Positions 9,512 to 35,167 of a DNA stretch of 64,000 bases are shown here, in pieces. The stretch covers positions 1,802,501-1,866,500 of the forward strand of contig CAWZYM010000331.1 in NCBI GenBank assembly GCA_963966185.1, written 5' to 3'. The notes beneath the pieces were generated by a model, which searched no databases, was not told the DNA's origin, and saw only the letters and a list, made by a program, of their open reading frames with translations. How positions within the stretch are numbered: the first letter of the stretch is position 1; each line of letters begins with the position of its first letter. The translations under genes and the position numbers were made by a program. This DNA comes from Rhabditoides inermis. Taxonomy: Eukaryota; Nematoda; Chromadorea; Rhabditida; Rhabditidae.

Positions 9512-11867
9512 TCTCTCTGTCCCTTTTCCTTTCTCTCTCTCCCTTCTTCTCTCTCTCTTTCTGTCTTTCTCTCTTTTTCTGTCTCCCTCTCTCCCCCCCC
9601 CCCTCCCTCCCTTTCTCTCTCCCTATTTTTCTCTCTCTCTCTCCCTCTCTTTCTCCTTCTCTCCCCTCTCTCTTTCTCCTTCCCTCTCTCTCCCTTCCTC
9701 TTCTTCCTTCCCTCCCTCCCTCCCTCCCTCCCTCCCTCCCTCCCTCCCTCCCTCCCTCCCTCCCTCCCTCTCTCACTTCTCCACAGCCTTTCTCGCCTGT
9801 CCATCGAGGAAGAATGCGTTGGCGCGGATTTTGCCTTAAAAATTATATTAATTATATAATGAAAAATCGCTAAAATAAAAATGTGATTGAAAATGAAAGC
9901 AATACTAATCCAACAACCACACCCACCTCTATACTTTTCCTCCGCGAGCCATGGCTGCTGACCGTCCAATAGAATGTGCGAGAGGGTTATGTTCGAGAGA
10001 CCTGCAATACGATTCCTCTCGAATCAAATCAAATCAAATCACACTCCCCCTCGCTATGACATGCATTACCAATAGCACGTACGCATCAATGGGACTATCG
10101 AAATCCGTGTTATTGAAAATCGCAGTAGGCATTGTATTACCGTATTTCACCGTGTTCCACTGTAATTTGCGTAATCGATATTGTGTGCTACTTGATTTGA
10201 GATAAACATTCTGATTCTGATTCTGAAATCAAATCGAATACTTTGCATTTCAGAATCGCATTTTCATGTACATATAGTATGAGAGGTGTTCGACTAGCGC
10301 AATTCTTTTATGTTCAGTCATATTTGTTGCCAGACACGATCTGCTATTGATGAAAACGCATGTGACTATAGATAACAAGCGTGCGTAGCGTATGCGTGAT
10401 TTTCGTTCGTCCTGAGTGAGAGATTCTCGAAGAAATCTGGAAATCTGGGAGCATTGGTAACAAAATGTAGGAATGTGGGTATATACTGCATGTGAAACGT
10501 ATTCATTGTTGTGAAACGTAATTGCTAAGTTATGGTGAAACGTACACTCACCATCGGTCTGCGTTCTTTCAGCAAGTGCGAAGAGAAGCTCGGTGGGGGT
10601 GGAGGCGTGCGAGTGAACGTAGATCTGAGAGCCTGCAAGGACGAGTCTCTCTCTCTCTCTCGTTCTCTCTCTCTCTCATTCTCTCTCTATTAATTTCACT
10701 TCTATGTACCTCATCGATTTTCAATATTGATGACAGATGCACAGAGATCAGTTCAATTTTGTTTCCTGTTACCACATGTTTTCATGAACAGTTCCAGAAT
10801 TCTAGTGCATAGCATAGGAACGCAGTCTTTCAAAGAAGCCGTGGTGTGATCGGATCGTTGTTGTCAGTCGTGAAGAGAAATTGAGAGAGAAATAGAAGGG
10901 GAGAGAGCGAGAAACACGCAAGCTATCCTGGAGAGAACTGCACTCTTGATCCGTCCACTCAAACAAAGTAGCACAACACCACAAAAAGTGCCACGGCTCT
11001 CGCGGTTCCGCGATTTTTTTTTGTCTTGCACTTTCGAGTGACAGGGATAATCTATGAGTTGCGTGTTTTGAACTCGCTATCACCTCCGCAGAGTTCATAA
11101 TCTCTTGCATCGGGAGCTATCTTTATCTTTTACCTAATAGTGTCGAACTCCTCAAAGTGTTTCCTGACTATAGAATATCTACGCATTCGGCTTCACTGTT
11201 TTGCGCTAAAAGACAAAACAGAGAACCCCCACTATCAGTCGAAATTCAGGCGGTTTTCACGGTTGAACCGAAAAATTACGAAAGTGATACGACAAAAAGA
11301 CGAGAGAAATCGAAACATCACTGATCAGCCGGGATCACAGCGGTCTGAAAGGGCACAAACCAACAAAAAGACACAAATCATGATGAAGACATCAATAATT
11401 AAAGATCATTAAATCGATACGCACCACTCTTGATGTCCCTTACCGCCTCCTCGGCGGTGACGTACTTGGGCGACTTGTTCGAGCGGTGCATGCGCCGCTC
11501 CGGGTCCGCGTTGAGCGAGGAGTGACGGAGGGACTGGACATGTGGAGATAGAAAGAGAGGTTCAGGCAGAACACATTGCTACTGAATACTAAGGCAGGAA
11601 AAGGGTGTGTTGTGAGAAGGACTGGAAGGATAATGGAATGAGGTGGTGTTGGTGGAATGTTGTAGAGAAAGACTGATCTTGTTTTACCACGTGAAGAGAC
11701 TAGAAACTAGAAAGAGAGTGGAAATAGAATCATATTCAAAGAGATCAGGTATTGTAATACCAGATGGTATATGCAGATACCGATCAAGGTATGGTTACCT
11801 GTAGCGGTCTGGCGGGCGAGCGGGAAACGCGCGCGATCGCGTGCAGCACGGACGATCCACCCGGCAT
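1950..11867 (-). CDS. Acetyl-CoA hydrolase / CoA-transferase family protein (17 exons, 480 aa)
   Basis: Predicted mitochondrial acyl-CoA hydrolase/transferase, similar to 4-hydroxybutyrate CoA-transferases; it would move CoA between acetyl-CoA and short acids. Exons, 5' to 3' on the minus strand: 11867-11799, 11533-11425, 10632-10552, 10001-9927, 9834-9777, 9443-9385, 8859-8737, 7951-7875, 4802-4749, 4706-4640, 4519-4470, 4416-4318, 4191-4125, 3538-3401, 3313-3186, 2901-2771, 2007-1950. They sum to 1443 nt with consistent phases and GT-AG introns. Family motifs run in order: PTELL (residues 60s-90s), FLSEIPRLYL, VNPSVPRTFGD, glycine loop GIGAVP (258-263), HTELVSDG with candidate catalytic Glu281, INAALEIDLTGQ, GGQVDFI, GAGVVTTR, YVVTEYGIA and a C-terminal LEKAAFDRLK. 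Glu281 is 23 residues after the glycine loop, as in the crystallised bacterial enzyme as I recall it. The N-terminus is Arg/Ser-rich, as in a mitochondrial presequence. The start is the first ATG of exon 1. No broken residue is seen, so the gene looks functional despite the retroelement in intron 8. Confidence 0.95.
2099..2680 (-). repeat. Diverged local repeats carrying the piRNA-type octamer
   Basis: Three related segments, near 2100, 2400 and 2595, share ATGAAACGTATCATG or GTGAAACGTATCATG followed by variants of CAATGAGTACAGCTATCT. The last two also share CTTGTTTTCGAGA and GCGATTTCAGAA. They lie in the last intron of the CoA-transferase gene. Only the copy with its octamer at 2607-2614 has YAAT at the right spacing. 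Confidence 0.6.
2547..2614 (-). ncRNA. Predicted 21U-RNA (piRNA) locus, 5' T at 2567
   Basis: Core ACGTTTCA at 2614-2607, then TAAT ending 40 nt downstream. It lies in the last intron of the CoA-transferase gene, sense to the host. Prediction only, from motif and spacing. Confidence 0.55.
3327..3392. repeat. GA/CT microsatellite
   Basis: Imperfect GA repeat on the plus strand. Read on the gene strand it is the CT-rich tract directly upstream of the acceptor at 3314-3316 of the CoA-transferase gene, so it probably serves as the polypyrimidine tract. Confidence 0.85.
4564..4629 (+). ncRNA. Predicted 21U-RNA locus (variant core), 5' T at 4609
   Basis: Core ACGTTTCG (one mismatch) at 4564-4571 with CAAT ending 38 nt downstream. 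It lies in a short CoA-transferase intron, antisense to the host. Confidence 0.4.
4844..4855 (+). repeat. Target-site duplication, left copy
   Basis: AGCTGCTTGACG, repeated exactly at 7731-7742 at the other end of the RTE-like element. Confidence 0.85.
4856..7730 (+). mobile_element. 5'-truncated RTE-like non-LTR retrotransposon
   Basis: About 2.9 kb inserted antisense in intron 8 of the CoA-transferase gene. It is bounded by an exact 12-bp duplication (4844-4855 and 7731-7742). It begins inside the apurinic endonuclease domain, continues through a reverse transcriptase and a C-terminal region, and ends very soon after the stop codon in a (GTGA)n tail. A very short 3' UTR with a microsatellite tail is typical of RTE-clade elements. 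Removing the element leaves an original intron of roughly 180 bp. Confidence 0.9.
4857..7671 (+). pseudogene. Endonuclease/reverse transcriptase ORF of the RTE-like element, broken
   Basis: The single polyprotein frame is interrupted three times: an in-frame TAG at 5294-5296, a frameshift near 5490, and another near 6390-6415. Visible endonuclease motifs are SAHAPTEDA, LGLDSNSRV, QIDYLLV and SDHIPVVL. Reverse-transcriptase motifs are VPLLKKGSPTDPANYRGISL, then after the break FVDFRAAFDS, GVRQGS and the catalytic LDYADDIAL (about 6797). The C-terminal region has FRYLGSWIS, LRRMLGY, RLLGHVLRR and GPGRKRATW. The element's own start codon is missing because of truncation. It cannot encode an active enzyme, although the last frame (6352-7671) is open for 439 codons. 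Confidence 0.9.
7731..7742 (+). repeat. Target-site duplication, right copy
   Basis: AGCTGCTTGACG, identical to 4844-4855, immediately after the (GTGA)n tail of the retroelement. Confidence 0.85.
8890..8935 (+). repeat. Three tandem copies of a 19-bp unit containing ACGTTTCA
   Basis: The unit ATGTATTATACGTTTCAAG is repeated so that cores fall at 8890, 8909 and 8928. None has YAAT 38-40 nt downstream, so they are not called as piRNA loci. They lie just upstream, on the gene strand, of CoA-transferase exon 7. Confidence 0.8.
8953..8999 (-). repeat. Duplicate of the acceptor and first part of CoA-transferase exon 7
   Basis: This segment repeats the 5' part of exon 7 (8859-8825), including a CAG acceptor, GTTCCGTCGCGTGCGATG and the codons for DVALIS, with a few changes. 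After about 35 bp the copy diverges into intron sequence. If used as an exon it would keep frame briefly and then run into unrelated residues. Confidence 0.75.
9205..9271 (+). ncRNA. Predicted 21U-RNA locus, 5' T at 9251
   Basis: Core ACGTTTCA at 9205-9212 with CAAT ending 39 nt downstream. Intronic in the CoA-transferase gene, antisense to it. A second core at 9122 has no matching YAAT. Confidence 0.6.
9453..9778. repeat. Long CT-rich tract with an internal CCCT array
   Basis: About 325 bp of CT, CTTT and CCCT repeats, with a near-perfect CCCT array at about 9709-9770. It fills almost the whole intron between exons 5 and 6 of the CoA-transferase gene, so on the gene strand the intron is GA/GGGA. 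Confidence 0.9.
10016..10225 (+). repeat. Dispersed repeat: ATCAAA array and CTGATT-tailed segment
   Basis: It begins with ATCAAATCAAATCAAATCA and ends with TGTGCTACTTGATTTGAGAT followed by AAACATTCTGATTCTGATT. The 3' part recurs at 58034-58075. The ATCAAA head recurs at 16838-16858 and 19896-19918. It looks like a SINE- or LINE-derived tail with a short repeat array. Confidence 0.6.
10433..10500 (-). ncRNA. Predicted 21U-RNA locus, 5' T at 10453
   Basis: Core ACGTTTCA at 10500-10493 with CAAT ending 40 nt downstream. It is the last of three cores within 51 bp (10536-10543, 10512-10519, 10493-10500). The other two have only CGTT or CATT at +40. Intronic in the CoA-transferase gene, sense. 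Confidence 0.6.
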
Positions 11868-11921
11868 GGCTGGCAGGCTGCAGACTAGCTGATTAGCAAC
11901 TTCACGTTTTTTGTTCTTGTT

Positions 11922-11989
11922 TCAGTGCCGATACCGCTGACATTGACGCCGCCGACGCGCGTATGTCATGTAACAGTGCGGTGAAACGT
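11922..11989 (-). ncRNA. Predicted 21U-RNA locus, 5' T at 11942
   Basis: Core ACGTTTCA at 11989-11982 with CAAT ending 40 nt downstream. First of three related modules (11922-12278) that share GTGCGGTGAAACGT-like sequence. Confidence 0.6.
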
Positions 11990-12101
11990 ATAGCGAAACA
12001 CCATTTATACCTGCCGTTTATATTGCTCACGTTTATAATTTCGACTTTCCCATGTTATCGGTAAAAACCTATCTATCTATCTATAATAAAAAACAGTGTC
12101 A

Positions 12102-12167
12102 AATATTATGAAAAATCGATTATTAAAATCGTAATACTTATGATCATGAGACGGTGCGGTAAAACGT
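12102..12167 (-). ncRNA. Predicted 21U-RNA locus (variant core), 5' T at 12122
   Basis: Core ACGTTTTA at 12167-12160 with TAAT ending 38 nt downstream. Duplicate of the module at 12213-12278. Confidence 0.4.
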
Positions 12168-12212
12168 ATGGTGTAAGTACATCAAAAAATTGTGCGAGTG
12201 AGTTATTTCTAA

Positions 12213-12278
12213 AGTTCGAATTGAACAGATTCATTAAAATCGCAATACATACGATCATAAGACGGCGCGGTGAAATGT
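12213..12278 (-). ncRNA. Predicted 21U-RNA locus (variant core), 5' T at 12233
   Basis: Core ACATTTCA at 12278-12271 with TAAT ending 38 nt downstream. Shares the flanks GATCATAAGACGGCGCGG with its neighbour. Confidence 0.4.
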
Positions 12279-12431
12279 TATGAGTTATGGGAAGATAACA
12301 CCAGACAATAGAGAGATCGGTATCAATAAGAGCGGTCTTTTGGTATAGAGGCGCATAGACTATGAATGAATGTATCACAACATCGACACAGTCAATTAGT
12401 GCAGGTCAGTTGACCCTACCGGCGCGAGAAG

Positions 12432-12529
12432 AGAGAGAATGAATAAAATGAGCGAGAGAGAGATAGAGAAAGAGAAAGAGATGGAGAGAGAGAGAGAGAT
12501 GGAGAGAGATGAAGAGAGAGAGAGAGAAT

Positions 12530-12605
<76 letters not shown>
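12432..12605. repeat. GA microsatellite
   Basis: About 170 bp of nearly pure GA with AGAA interruptions, in the intergenic region. Confidence 0.9.
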
Positions 12606-13386
12606 TAGCACAACACGCCTTATCACAAAAAGTGAACTGAGAGATAGGCGGGACGTGAGAGACGGTGATAGTGATGCGAACAACACAACGATGTTTTGAT
12701 AATTGATATGAGTGATCCCGCGAGAGAAAGAGTGGAGAATGTTGCAAGTAGATGATTGATCCAGTTGCTAGGCAGCTCTGTCAAAAATGTGTAGCTAATA
12801 AACAGAACAAAAAAAACATGTGATACAGAAAACTCGATTCGGAAATGATAAATCCACGTGGTGAAGCCAATCGGAATGTGGATCGAGCAACACAAGCAAG
12901 TGTGTAGGGGGATTTATTCTCACACAAGCGAAAAAGTGCAAATATCGACATTCAAAAGAGCCAGCGGAGATACACCGCTGCGCACACAATATTTACTATC
13001 TTACAATACACTGTTGTAATAATAACCTTTACAATCACATAAGTCACCATGAATCGTTATCACACACAGAATCGATCCAGCGATCGATATTCAATCAATA
13101 TCGAGGGGGCTACGTAAAGCTCTTAGGGATGAGGGCATAGGAACGGTAATACTGGACTAGGACAGTGGGGGCAACACATTTGGTGGGATCGCGAATCATT
13201 GAAAACCTTCCAATAATACTATTTACGAGTTATTAGTTCACAGGAATGGTCGGAAGATGATATTAGAAGGGTGGACTATGGGAGATATGGAGGTTCCATA
13301 GATGCGTTGAACGGACAAGGACACTTATTATGTAAAGTATACATCTCATAATGTATATGTATAATGTTGTAAAGTCATACACACTT

Positions 13387-21072
<7,686 letters not shown>

Positions 21073-21523
21073 ACGGTAGAGTGGATCTGGAATATACAAC
21101 TGGTAACCGATCTGATCATAACAAAACTGCGCGATGCTTCAAAATGAGTGGCGCAAACGAGCGAGAGTTATGAAATGGTGGAAGGGAATCGAGAAGTGGT
21201 AGGTGGTATGGCTGCGAAATTGGACACCAGAGCAGTGCTCTGCCGGTTGTGGGGGTGAGAGAGAAGGCAATCGATCGACGTCATACAAACACAGCAACTA
21301 CAATAGAGTGAAACGGATGACTGCCACCGACCGAATATGGTACGCGGATTATGCAGCTGAACAATCGCCCGAGAGAGCTCTGGAATCGAGGAGAGCGCAG
21401 GTGTGGCGCGTGATTAAATTAAAAATTGCCAGGTGACCAAACACAGAGCCCACACACACACACACACGCCGCTTCCGGTGAATATACGTGGTCTGAGAAT
21501 GCTGAGAGAGTGTGTGTACAGGA

Positions 21524-22070
21524 GTAGGAACCACAACGTTAGTTGCAAAGAGCCCGGCGAAATCATGTAGCATTTTCTCACTGGACACATGACGTGCTCT
21601 AATTAGCATAGAACGATTCGCCATTTCGCGCTGGTTCTAATGGTATATTTTTTATGGGATCATGTACTCTGTAAAATAGTGAAAATCGGTAAAAAGTGAT
21701 ACGATGACGTCATATTTCTTTGATCTAGCCGCCATCGCTCATAGTGAGTAATGAAAAATACTAACATAAGAGACGTATTTCATCGAGTACTTATCGATTA
21801 CAGTCAAACAAAACCTAGTGATACTATTATAAACGAATATGTTTATTATTTAACTATTGATGACGTCATCAGTGCTTTGATCTAGCCGCCCTCTGTCGCA
21901 CTTTCCCTATGTGAGCGCGCGCTCGGGTGCGCGGCGCCGTGCGGAATTAGAGCGCAATGTGAACGATAAACCCTACGAGCATTATATATTTTTGAAATCA
22001 GCTTCAAATGGATCACATTTAAGAACTCATTGCTATACCATATCCAAATATTTGAAAATCTCATTGTGGT
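21524..22070. repeat. Dispersed repeat R1, copy 1
   Basis: Homologous to 35168-35910, with shared runs such as TTTTCTCACTGGAC, GAACGATTCGCC, GGGATCATGTACTCTGTAAA and GGAATTAGAGCGCAATGTGA. It contains two internal copies of GATGACGTCAT plus TTTGATCTAGCCGCC. It is non-coding and its class is unknown. Confidence 0.85.
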
Positions 22071-22649
22071 CCCTAGTACAGGAGAGGGCGCAGAGACAAT
22101 GGACCGTAACCTCGAGTGGAGTGGACGATGCGTGTGTTTGCGGCTGCCCCCCGACACTCCATTACGGTGGCTGACGCGCGAGGGAGCAGCGAAAAGGGGG
22201 CGGAGCCTGCGTGTGGAGCAGTGGAGGGGGAGGAGCAGAGAAACACAGCTACTACTCCTACCGCAATCCCGGCAAGGTCGACACTGCGGTTAGTAGAACC
22301 GGTTATGGCAATTATGGGGCGAGAGTGTGCGCGGAGAGCGGGTGAAATCGAGAGGGCGCAGAGTGATGTAACAATACGCGCGCGCCGCACTGGCAAAGAG
22401 TCTGTGTGGTGAAAAAGGGTAGATCGATCAGTGGGGGTAGATCGACGCAAATCCCCCTTAGTATGTAGGGCGAATAATCTGTGTGTATTGCAATGCGATA
22501 TGAAACTGTACGGCACACAGAAAACAAAATCCATACCATACCGGCGGTGAAATGGGGGGAAATAGTATCGGAACGCCGACTGTTTGTAGTCATGGGATAC
22601 AAAACTATACGGAAACGTGGAAGTTTAAAAAAATGGAGGAAAGAGAGAA

Positions 22650-22702
<53 letters not shown>

Positions 22703-23795
22703 AAGAGAGAAAGCGAAAGTGAGCGCTTGTCACTAGCAGGCATGCATTTTGTCCCACTCTCACTCTCTCTAAAATGATACCGTGAGAGCACACCCCCACC
22801 ACGCTAATTCAAAAGAATCGCCGATGCGAGTTGGGATGTTGTTTTCAGGTATGAATTCTCCTCCGGATTGAATGAAACTGGCGGCGTGCGCTTGAGAGGG
22901 AGAGAGAGAGATAGAGGGAGAAGGAGGAAGAGAGAAAGTAGGTGGAGTGACGAGGCGCCGGTAATGGATGAAGAATGCCCGCGGGCGCTCTCTCCTCTCC
23001 CTATTTGCAATATGCCTCGCTGCCCACCGAATGCAATTCCATCCATAAATTCCCCTACTCTCTCTTTCTAGACTGCGCGATATTACCTAATATAGCCTAA
23101 TAGTCGTCTTCATTACTTTGGTCTTCCTGGATCTTTGTAAACAAAGTAAACAGACCAGATAATCAAGATTTGAGTCGCTGTAACATGATGCGGGAAGGGG
23201 GGAGGAGGGGTGGCGACAAAAAGTTCGGGGCGGCTTTATGCCGCCTATTCAATGGGAGAGAGGAGGGAGGAGAGGCTGAATTGCGGAATCAAAGAGGAGG
23301 GGGGATCCCCATGGTGGGAGAAGCGACGACTGGACATAATTGGTAGCCGGGCATACGTGTTGAGTGGATATTAATGACACCTTTCGGGCTAGTGAGGACA
23401 CACGCCAAATCGTAATTCGAGGGGAGAGAGAGAGAGGGGGGACATCCTTGGCATGCGAGACATCTGACTGGTTCAGCTGGGATAACTAGGTAGCTTAGGT
23501 GAAAATATGAAAAATGCAATATATAACAGAAGCGGACATGGCCATTCTCGGCGGCGTTCTCTCTCACATCCAAATCAACATCGCCTGTTACCACCGGCAA
23601 GGCCGTTTCGTAACCCCGCAGTCGTCATAAAGCAGACACAATCAGTGATAGGAGGGGTGATAGGGTGATTGGGGATACGTGGGAGAGACCGAACTGGTAT
23701 ATCCGTTACTGGTTGGTCGCCGCCGGTCTCAGCTGTCACGCATTCGAAATGCATGAGACGCGCGGGCGGGCTGTCGTCGCGAGGAGATGCCCGAG

Positions 23796-23796
<1 letters not shown>

Positions 23797-23833
<37 letters not shown>

Positions 23834-23918
23834 TCTCCCTCTCTCCATCTCTCTCTCTTTCTCTCTCTCTATGTATCTCTCCCCCCTCTCTCTCCTCTCT
23901 CTCTCTCCCCCTCTTCAA
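23797..23918. repeat. CT microsatellite
   Basis: CT-rich tract of about 120 bp upstream of the 404-aa gene. Confidence 0.85.
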
Positions 23919-24418
23919 GGAAGGAGAAAAGTGAAATTTCGAGTGTCCGAAACGGCAAGTCTCCTATGAATGGGGAAGTGTCTCGAGTATCATATTGAAT
24001 CACTCGAAAAAAAGGCGCCAATGAAAAGAGAACGGGTTTTGACGTGTTGTGGTTGTGGTGAGTCGTACTTTTAGAGCGGTTTTTTATCGATAGCAGTGGA
24101 TAATAAACTTTCGATCGTCAGGGTCAATGGCTGAGAGAGTGACAGAATCACGTGTGAAAACCTTGAGATGGCAACAATGCGACTAAAAGTGGGAAATGAC
24201 GCTAATAAAACAAGGAAAAAGGAGGACGTGCCGCCGGCGTGCATTCAGAGATTCGGAAATGGTTCAGAGACGAGATGAGGGGGTCTGTCTGTCTGGTCTG
24301 GACTCGATTCTAAGGGAGAGACCGCCGATTACCTCATTGCGCGGCGGTTCTTGCCACACCGCGCGGTCGACTGACCCAGTTCCCCCCCCCCCCCCTACTA
24401 CTCGACTACTGACTGACC

Positions 24419-31926
<7,508 letters not shown>

Positions 31927-31996
31927 ACGACTCGAAGAATAGAACAGAAACTGATTTGTATGTACTGAAAGAACTCGCTCTATGGAATGACTCAGG

Positions 31997-32002
31997 AATA
32001 AA
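31997..32002 (+). terminator. Polyadenylation signal AATAAA
   Basis: Canonical hexamer 71 bp after the stop codon of the 404-aa gene. Confidence 0.7.
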
Positions 32003-32424
32003 GTATTTTGTGTTCCTACAAACGCTTGGGATTTTATTTTTGAGATGTGTTTCTAAGTACCGTAATCAGTGTTTCTAAGTACCGTAAGTTATCAGTAACG
32101 ACGATAAATACCTAGTAATGAGCCTGTTTTCGCATAATTACCTCGTTGTTTTCGCTAGTCTAATCTACCGCCGAGACTTGTTATACCTCGAATTGGGAGA
32201 CACACCACAAGCTATAGAGCTATTGCTATGTGATACGACAAAACATACTTGGAACTACTGAATAGCGAAATTGCTGCACGTAGCACTTCCGTAGCAAAAG
32301 TGTAACAGGTGGGGAAATGATTGTAAAGTGCACAACTTTCATAGAATATGACGTTTTCTGTGTACTTCTTTTACTTCCGCCCAGCTGCTCTCGCAGTGAT
32401 GTATGCAAATATGTACAAACTTTA

Positions 32425-33165
32425 CTAAGAAGTATATCCAATTTCATTCACTTCTTGGAAGCTTTTCTGGTTTGTCGCACACTTGGAAGTATCCGTGACT
32501 TCCTCGAGGTTGTTGTCAGTACGCACGTCGGTTTCATTTACATCGTCAGTCTTCACTCGTGGAGTTTCCTTTTCCTTTTCTTCCACTGCAGTCCTCACAA
32601 CGGGTTGATCATGAGTCGATAGTTGCGTTGTGGAAGGAACGGATGCCTGAGCAATCAGATTTATCAGATCAATAATTTCTAGGATCGAGTAGAATCAGCA
32701 CAGAACTCCTTCGTTCTGTACCGCGCCTGATAAACCATATTGCTTTGCTACCATGATTTCATATGGATAAATATATATCTAACTTAATGGAACCAATAAA
32801 CCTACGATTATATTCTTCCGTGTTCGAAGAGTGAACGAGCAAAATTTGTGGTCCATGCTGTAGTTGATAGTTTTTGAAGAAACAGGTTCCGGCTTTTCCT
32901 GAAACAATGATTTTCATTACAAAACAACAACAAATAAGTAAACGTGAACAACAGAGCTTTCAACAGTTAAATCTCTCTCTCTCTCCCTCATTTCCTTTCT
33001 CTCTCTCCCTCTCTTCTATCACTGATACAGCATTATTGTATTATATCGAAAGAAAAATGAAGGAAACAACAAACTACATTCTTATGACAAACTCACAGTA
33101 ACAGATACAGTTGTTGAGGAATGTTCGACATTGGGTTTGAGACGACAGCACATCAATCGAAACAT
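32425..33165 (-). CDS. Small protein of unrecognised family, paralogue A (3 exons, 127 aa)
   Basis: Exons 33165-33097, 32898-32806 and 32646-32425, all phase 0, summing to 384 nt. The protein starts MFRLMCCR, continues to a central HKFCSFTLRTRKN block at the end of exon 2, and ends in an acidic tail with NLEEVTD. The start ATG follows an AG (CTAG) directly, as at a trans-splice or intron acceptor. The gene structure, the start, the central block and the acidic ...N.EVTD tail match the gene at 36701-37546, so the two are paralogues in direct orientation about 3.5 kb apart. There is no signal peptide. The adjacent N-terminal cysteines could be lipid-modified (inference). Function unknown; it could be nematode-specific. 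Confidence 0.8.
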
Positions 33166-34427
33166 CTAGAAAAGCTCATAATAAACATATTCCACATATT
33201 CAAACGTATATATTACACAATAGAAAACAAACACTGTCTTCAAAACGCGCAAATTTCACACAGAAAATGATTACGACTGAAATTTAGTTCCGTGACTTTA
33301 CGAGGAAATGACTTTACGAATTACGAATGCAAATCATTTCAAGCTCTACATACCAAGTGTTTTATAAAACAGTGTTGGAAAAAAAGACAAACTGAAAACT
33401 GCTTTACATATGTTCAAATATTATTGTATCATTCCAATTGCTTATTAGATTACTTCATTCCGATTAAAAATTGCATTTTACAATTATAAATTTGCAAAAA
33501 GAGAGGAGATTCGTTAGGCTCATTTGCGTCATTAGCCAGGTGAGACTGAAACACTGTTATTAATAAGTTTTCAAGAAATCCTGCAAAAAGATTTTTAATT
33601 AAACAAGAATGATCGAGGACATTTTGAGGAACGGCGGAAAATTCACATAGTCCAAAAACATCGTGCCGTTACCGAAAGACGCACACTGTTAGATTTCCCG
33701 TTGAAAGACACACCTAGTTATGTTCCTCCCGAGAGACAGAGTTTTGCCGATTTGCACATGACACACACACAGGAAATTGTATTCTACTAGCCGAAAAAGT
33801 GGGCGGAGCATTTTAGATCACTGACTGTTCGATTTCTGTGCGACCCCGATCGGGGTCGAGATCTTTTGTACGTCGCGGGGAAATATTTAAACAAACCACA
33901 TTTAGTTCAAACTTCAAAGTTTTTGATTGAAAAATGGTGTTCCCCTAATCTTTACAGTGTACAGAGCTTTTGAACTGCAAAGTATCCCTCGTTCATACTT
34001 TTGATTTGCTTTCTCAATCTCTTCCCCTCTAGGTGCTCTCGCTTGTCCATAAGAGGTTCTGGGGTTCTTTTTTGTACTGACTAGAAGTTCTGTGATAAGT
34101 AAAACAATATTTGTGCTCTGCAACTCTAATCTTATCGTTCGAATGTCTCTCGTCTCGTGAAAATACCGCAATCGCTTCGCAGGCCAACCATAAACCACTT
34201 TGTAATATTATTATACTATTGTACAACTTTATGGCATGCCCCACATGATCAATATGAAAACGAGTGAGTACATGAATCTTTAAAATTCTTTTAATTTGTT
34301 GTCTATAATATTTCTATACTTCAATTTTAAATCGCACTCATGTCATGTTATTATTTCATTCAGCTTCCCCATACTGCTCGAAGAATATGAGTCGTGCTGT
34401 GTTGTGATCATAGAAATAAGAAAGTAC

Positions 34428-34647
34428 GGATGTAGGTGTAGGACGTTCCCTCCACATTTCTTAGAATATGTGAAAAGGACGATTAGTCCACTGTCATGAA
34501 CGATTCCTCCACTTTTCTAAAACGTGGAGGGAACGTCATAGCAAAATGAAAAAAATTGTTCATGGTCGGTGGAGGAATCATTCATGGTAGTGGAGGACCA
34601 TGCAAAAGTGGAGGACCTTGCAAAAGTGGAGGGAACGTCCTACATCC
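34428..34647. mobile_element. hAT-like MITE, 220 bp, 8-bp target-site duplication
   Basis: Flanked by an exact 8-bp duplication GAAAGTAC (34420-34427 and 34648-34655). The left end reads GGATGTAGG(TGTA)GGACGTT and the right end, inverted, GGATGTAGGACGTTCCCTCC, so the left copy has a 4-bp insertion. Internal words around CCTCCAC are also inverted, giving a hairpin-like structure. It has no ORF. Eight-bp duplications are typical of hAT transposons. Confidence 0.88.
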
Positions 34648-35167
34648 GAAAGTACTTGTTTGCATTGTATTTAATAGAGAGCATGCAACACTGCATCATA
34701 GAGTACAATGTAAGTACTGAATTCTGCAATACTCCAGATGTGAGTCTCATTGAGTGGGAAATATATATATATATAGCGCCAAATAGCGTCCAAACGCCAA
34801 ACATTTTCTTGGGTTTACTCTTTTCAAATCAAGATGTTTACATATTCGTGAAGATATACTAAAACAGTTTGTTTTCAGTCTAGTTTTTTTTCAAACAATG
34901 ACATAAACAACGTATTTCACACAATTGAACTCGGTTTTCAGCTGGTGTTTAGGAATCCATAAACATCTAACTTTTTTGAATTCAAAGATTTCAGTCCACA
35001 GGAACGTGAACTCGACCTCAAATTCAAATCGTCCACATGTTTTCCATTGAATAGGAACGACATTTCCATTGTTATTGTTTTACTATTTTGACTGGGTTCG
35101 TAAATATGATTCAAATACCTCTGACTCAATTTTGTTTTCATCATGCTATGCACTTGACGCAATAATG

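Larger units (their letters stand above)
11868..13386. other. Intergenic region between CoA-transferase and ELAV-like genes
   Basis: It holds the presumed CoA-transferase promoter, three duplicated piRNA-like modules (11922-12278) and a GA tract at 12432-12605. No coding exon is supported. Confidence 0.6.
21073..24418. other. Divergent intergenic region between ELAV-like and 404-aa genes
   Basis: About 3.3 kb that must hold both 5' regions. It contains a dispersed repeat (21524-22070) and GA/CT tracts at 22635-22712 and 23797-23918. No coding exon could be supported on either strand. Confidence 0.5.

Noticed and set aside
9346..9969. Long open frames of Ser-Leu, Arg-Glu or Pro-Ser repeats here and at 12396-12747, 17197-17443, 20090-20347, 24398-25006, 29349-29915, 61481-61854 and 62960-63387
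   Set aside because: They are translations of CT/GA microsatellites overlapping the introns of real genes.
33841..33858. 18-bp perfect palindrome CGACCCCGATCGGGGTCG
   Set aside because: Isolated, with no repeat or gene context; no claim made.
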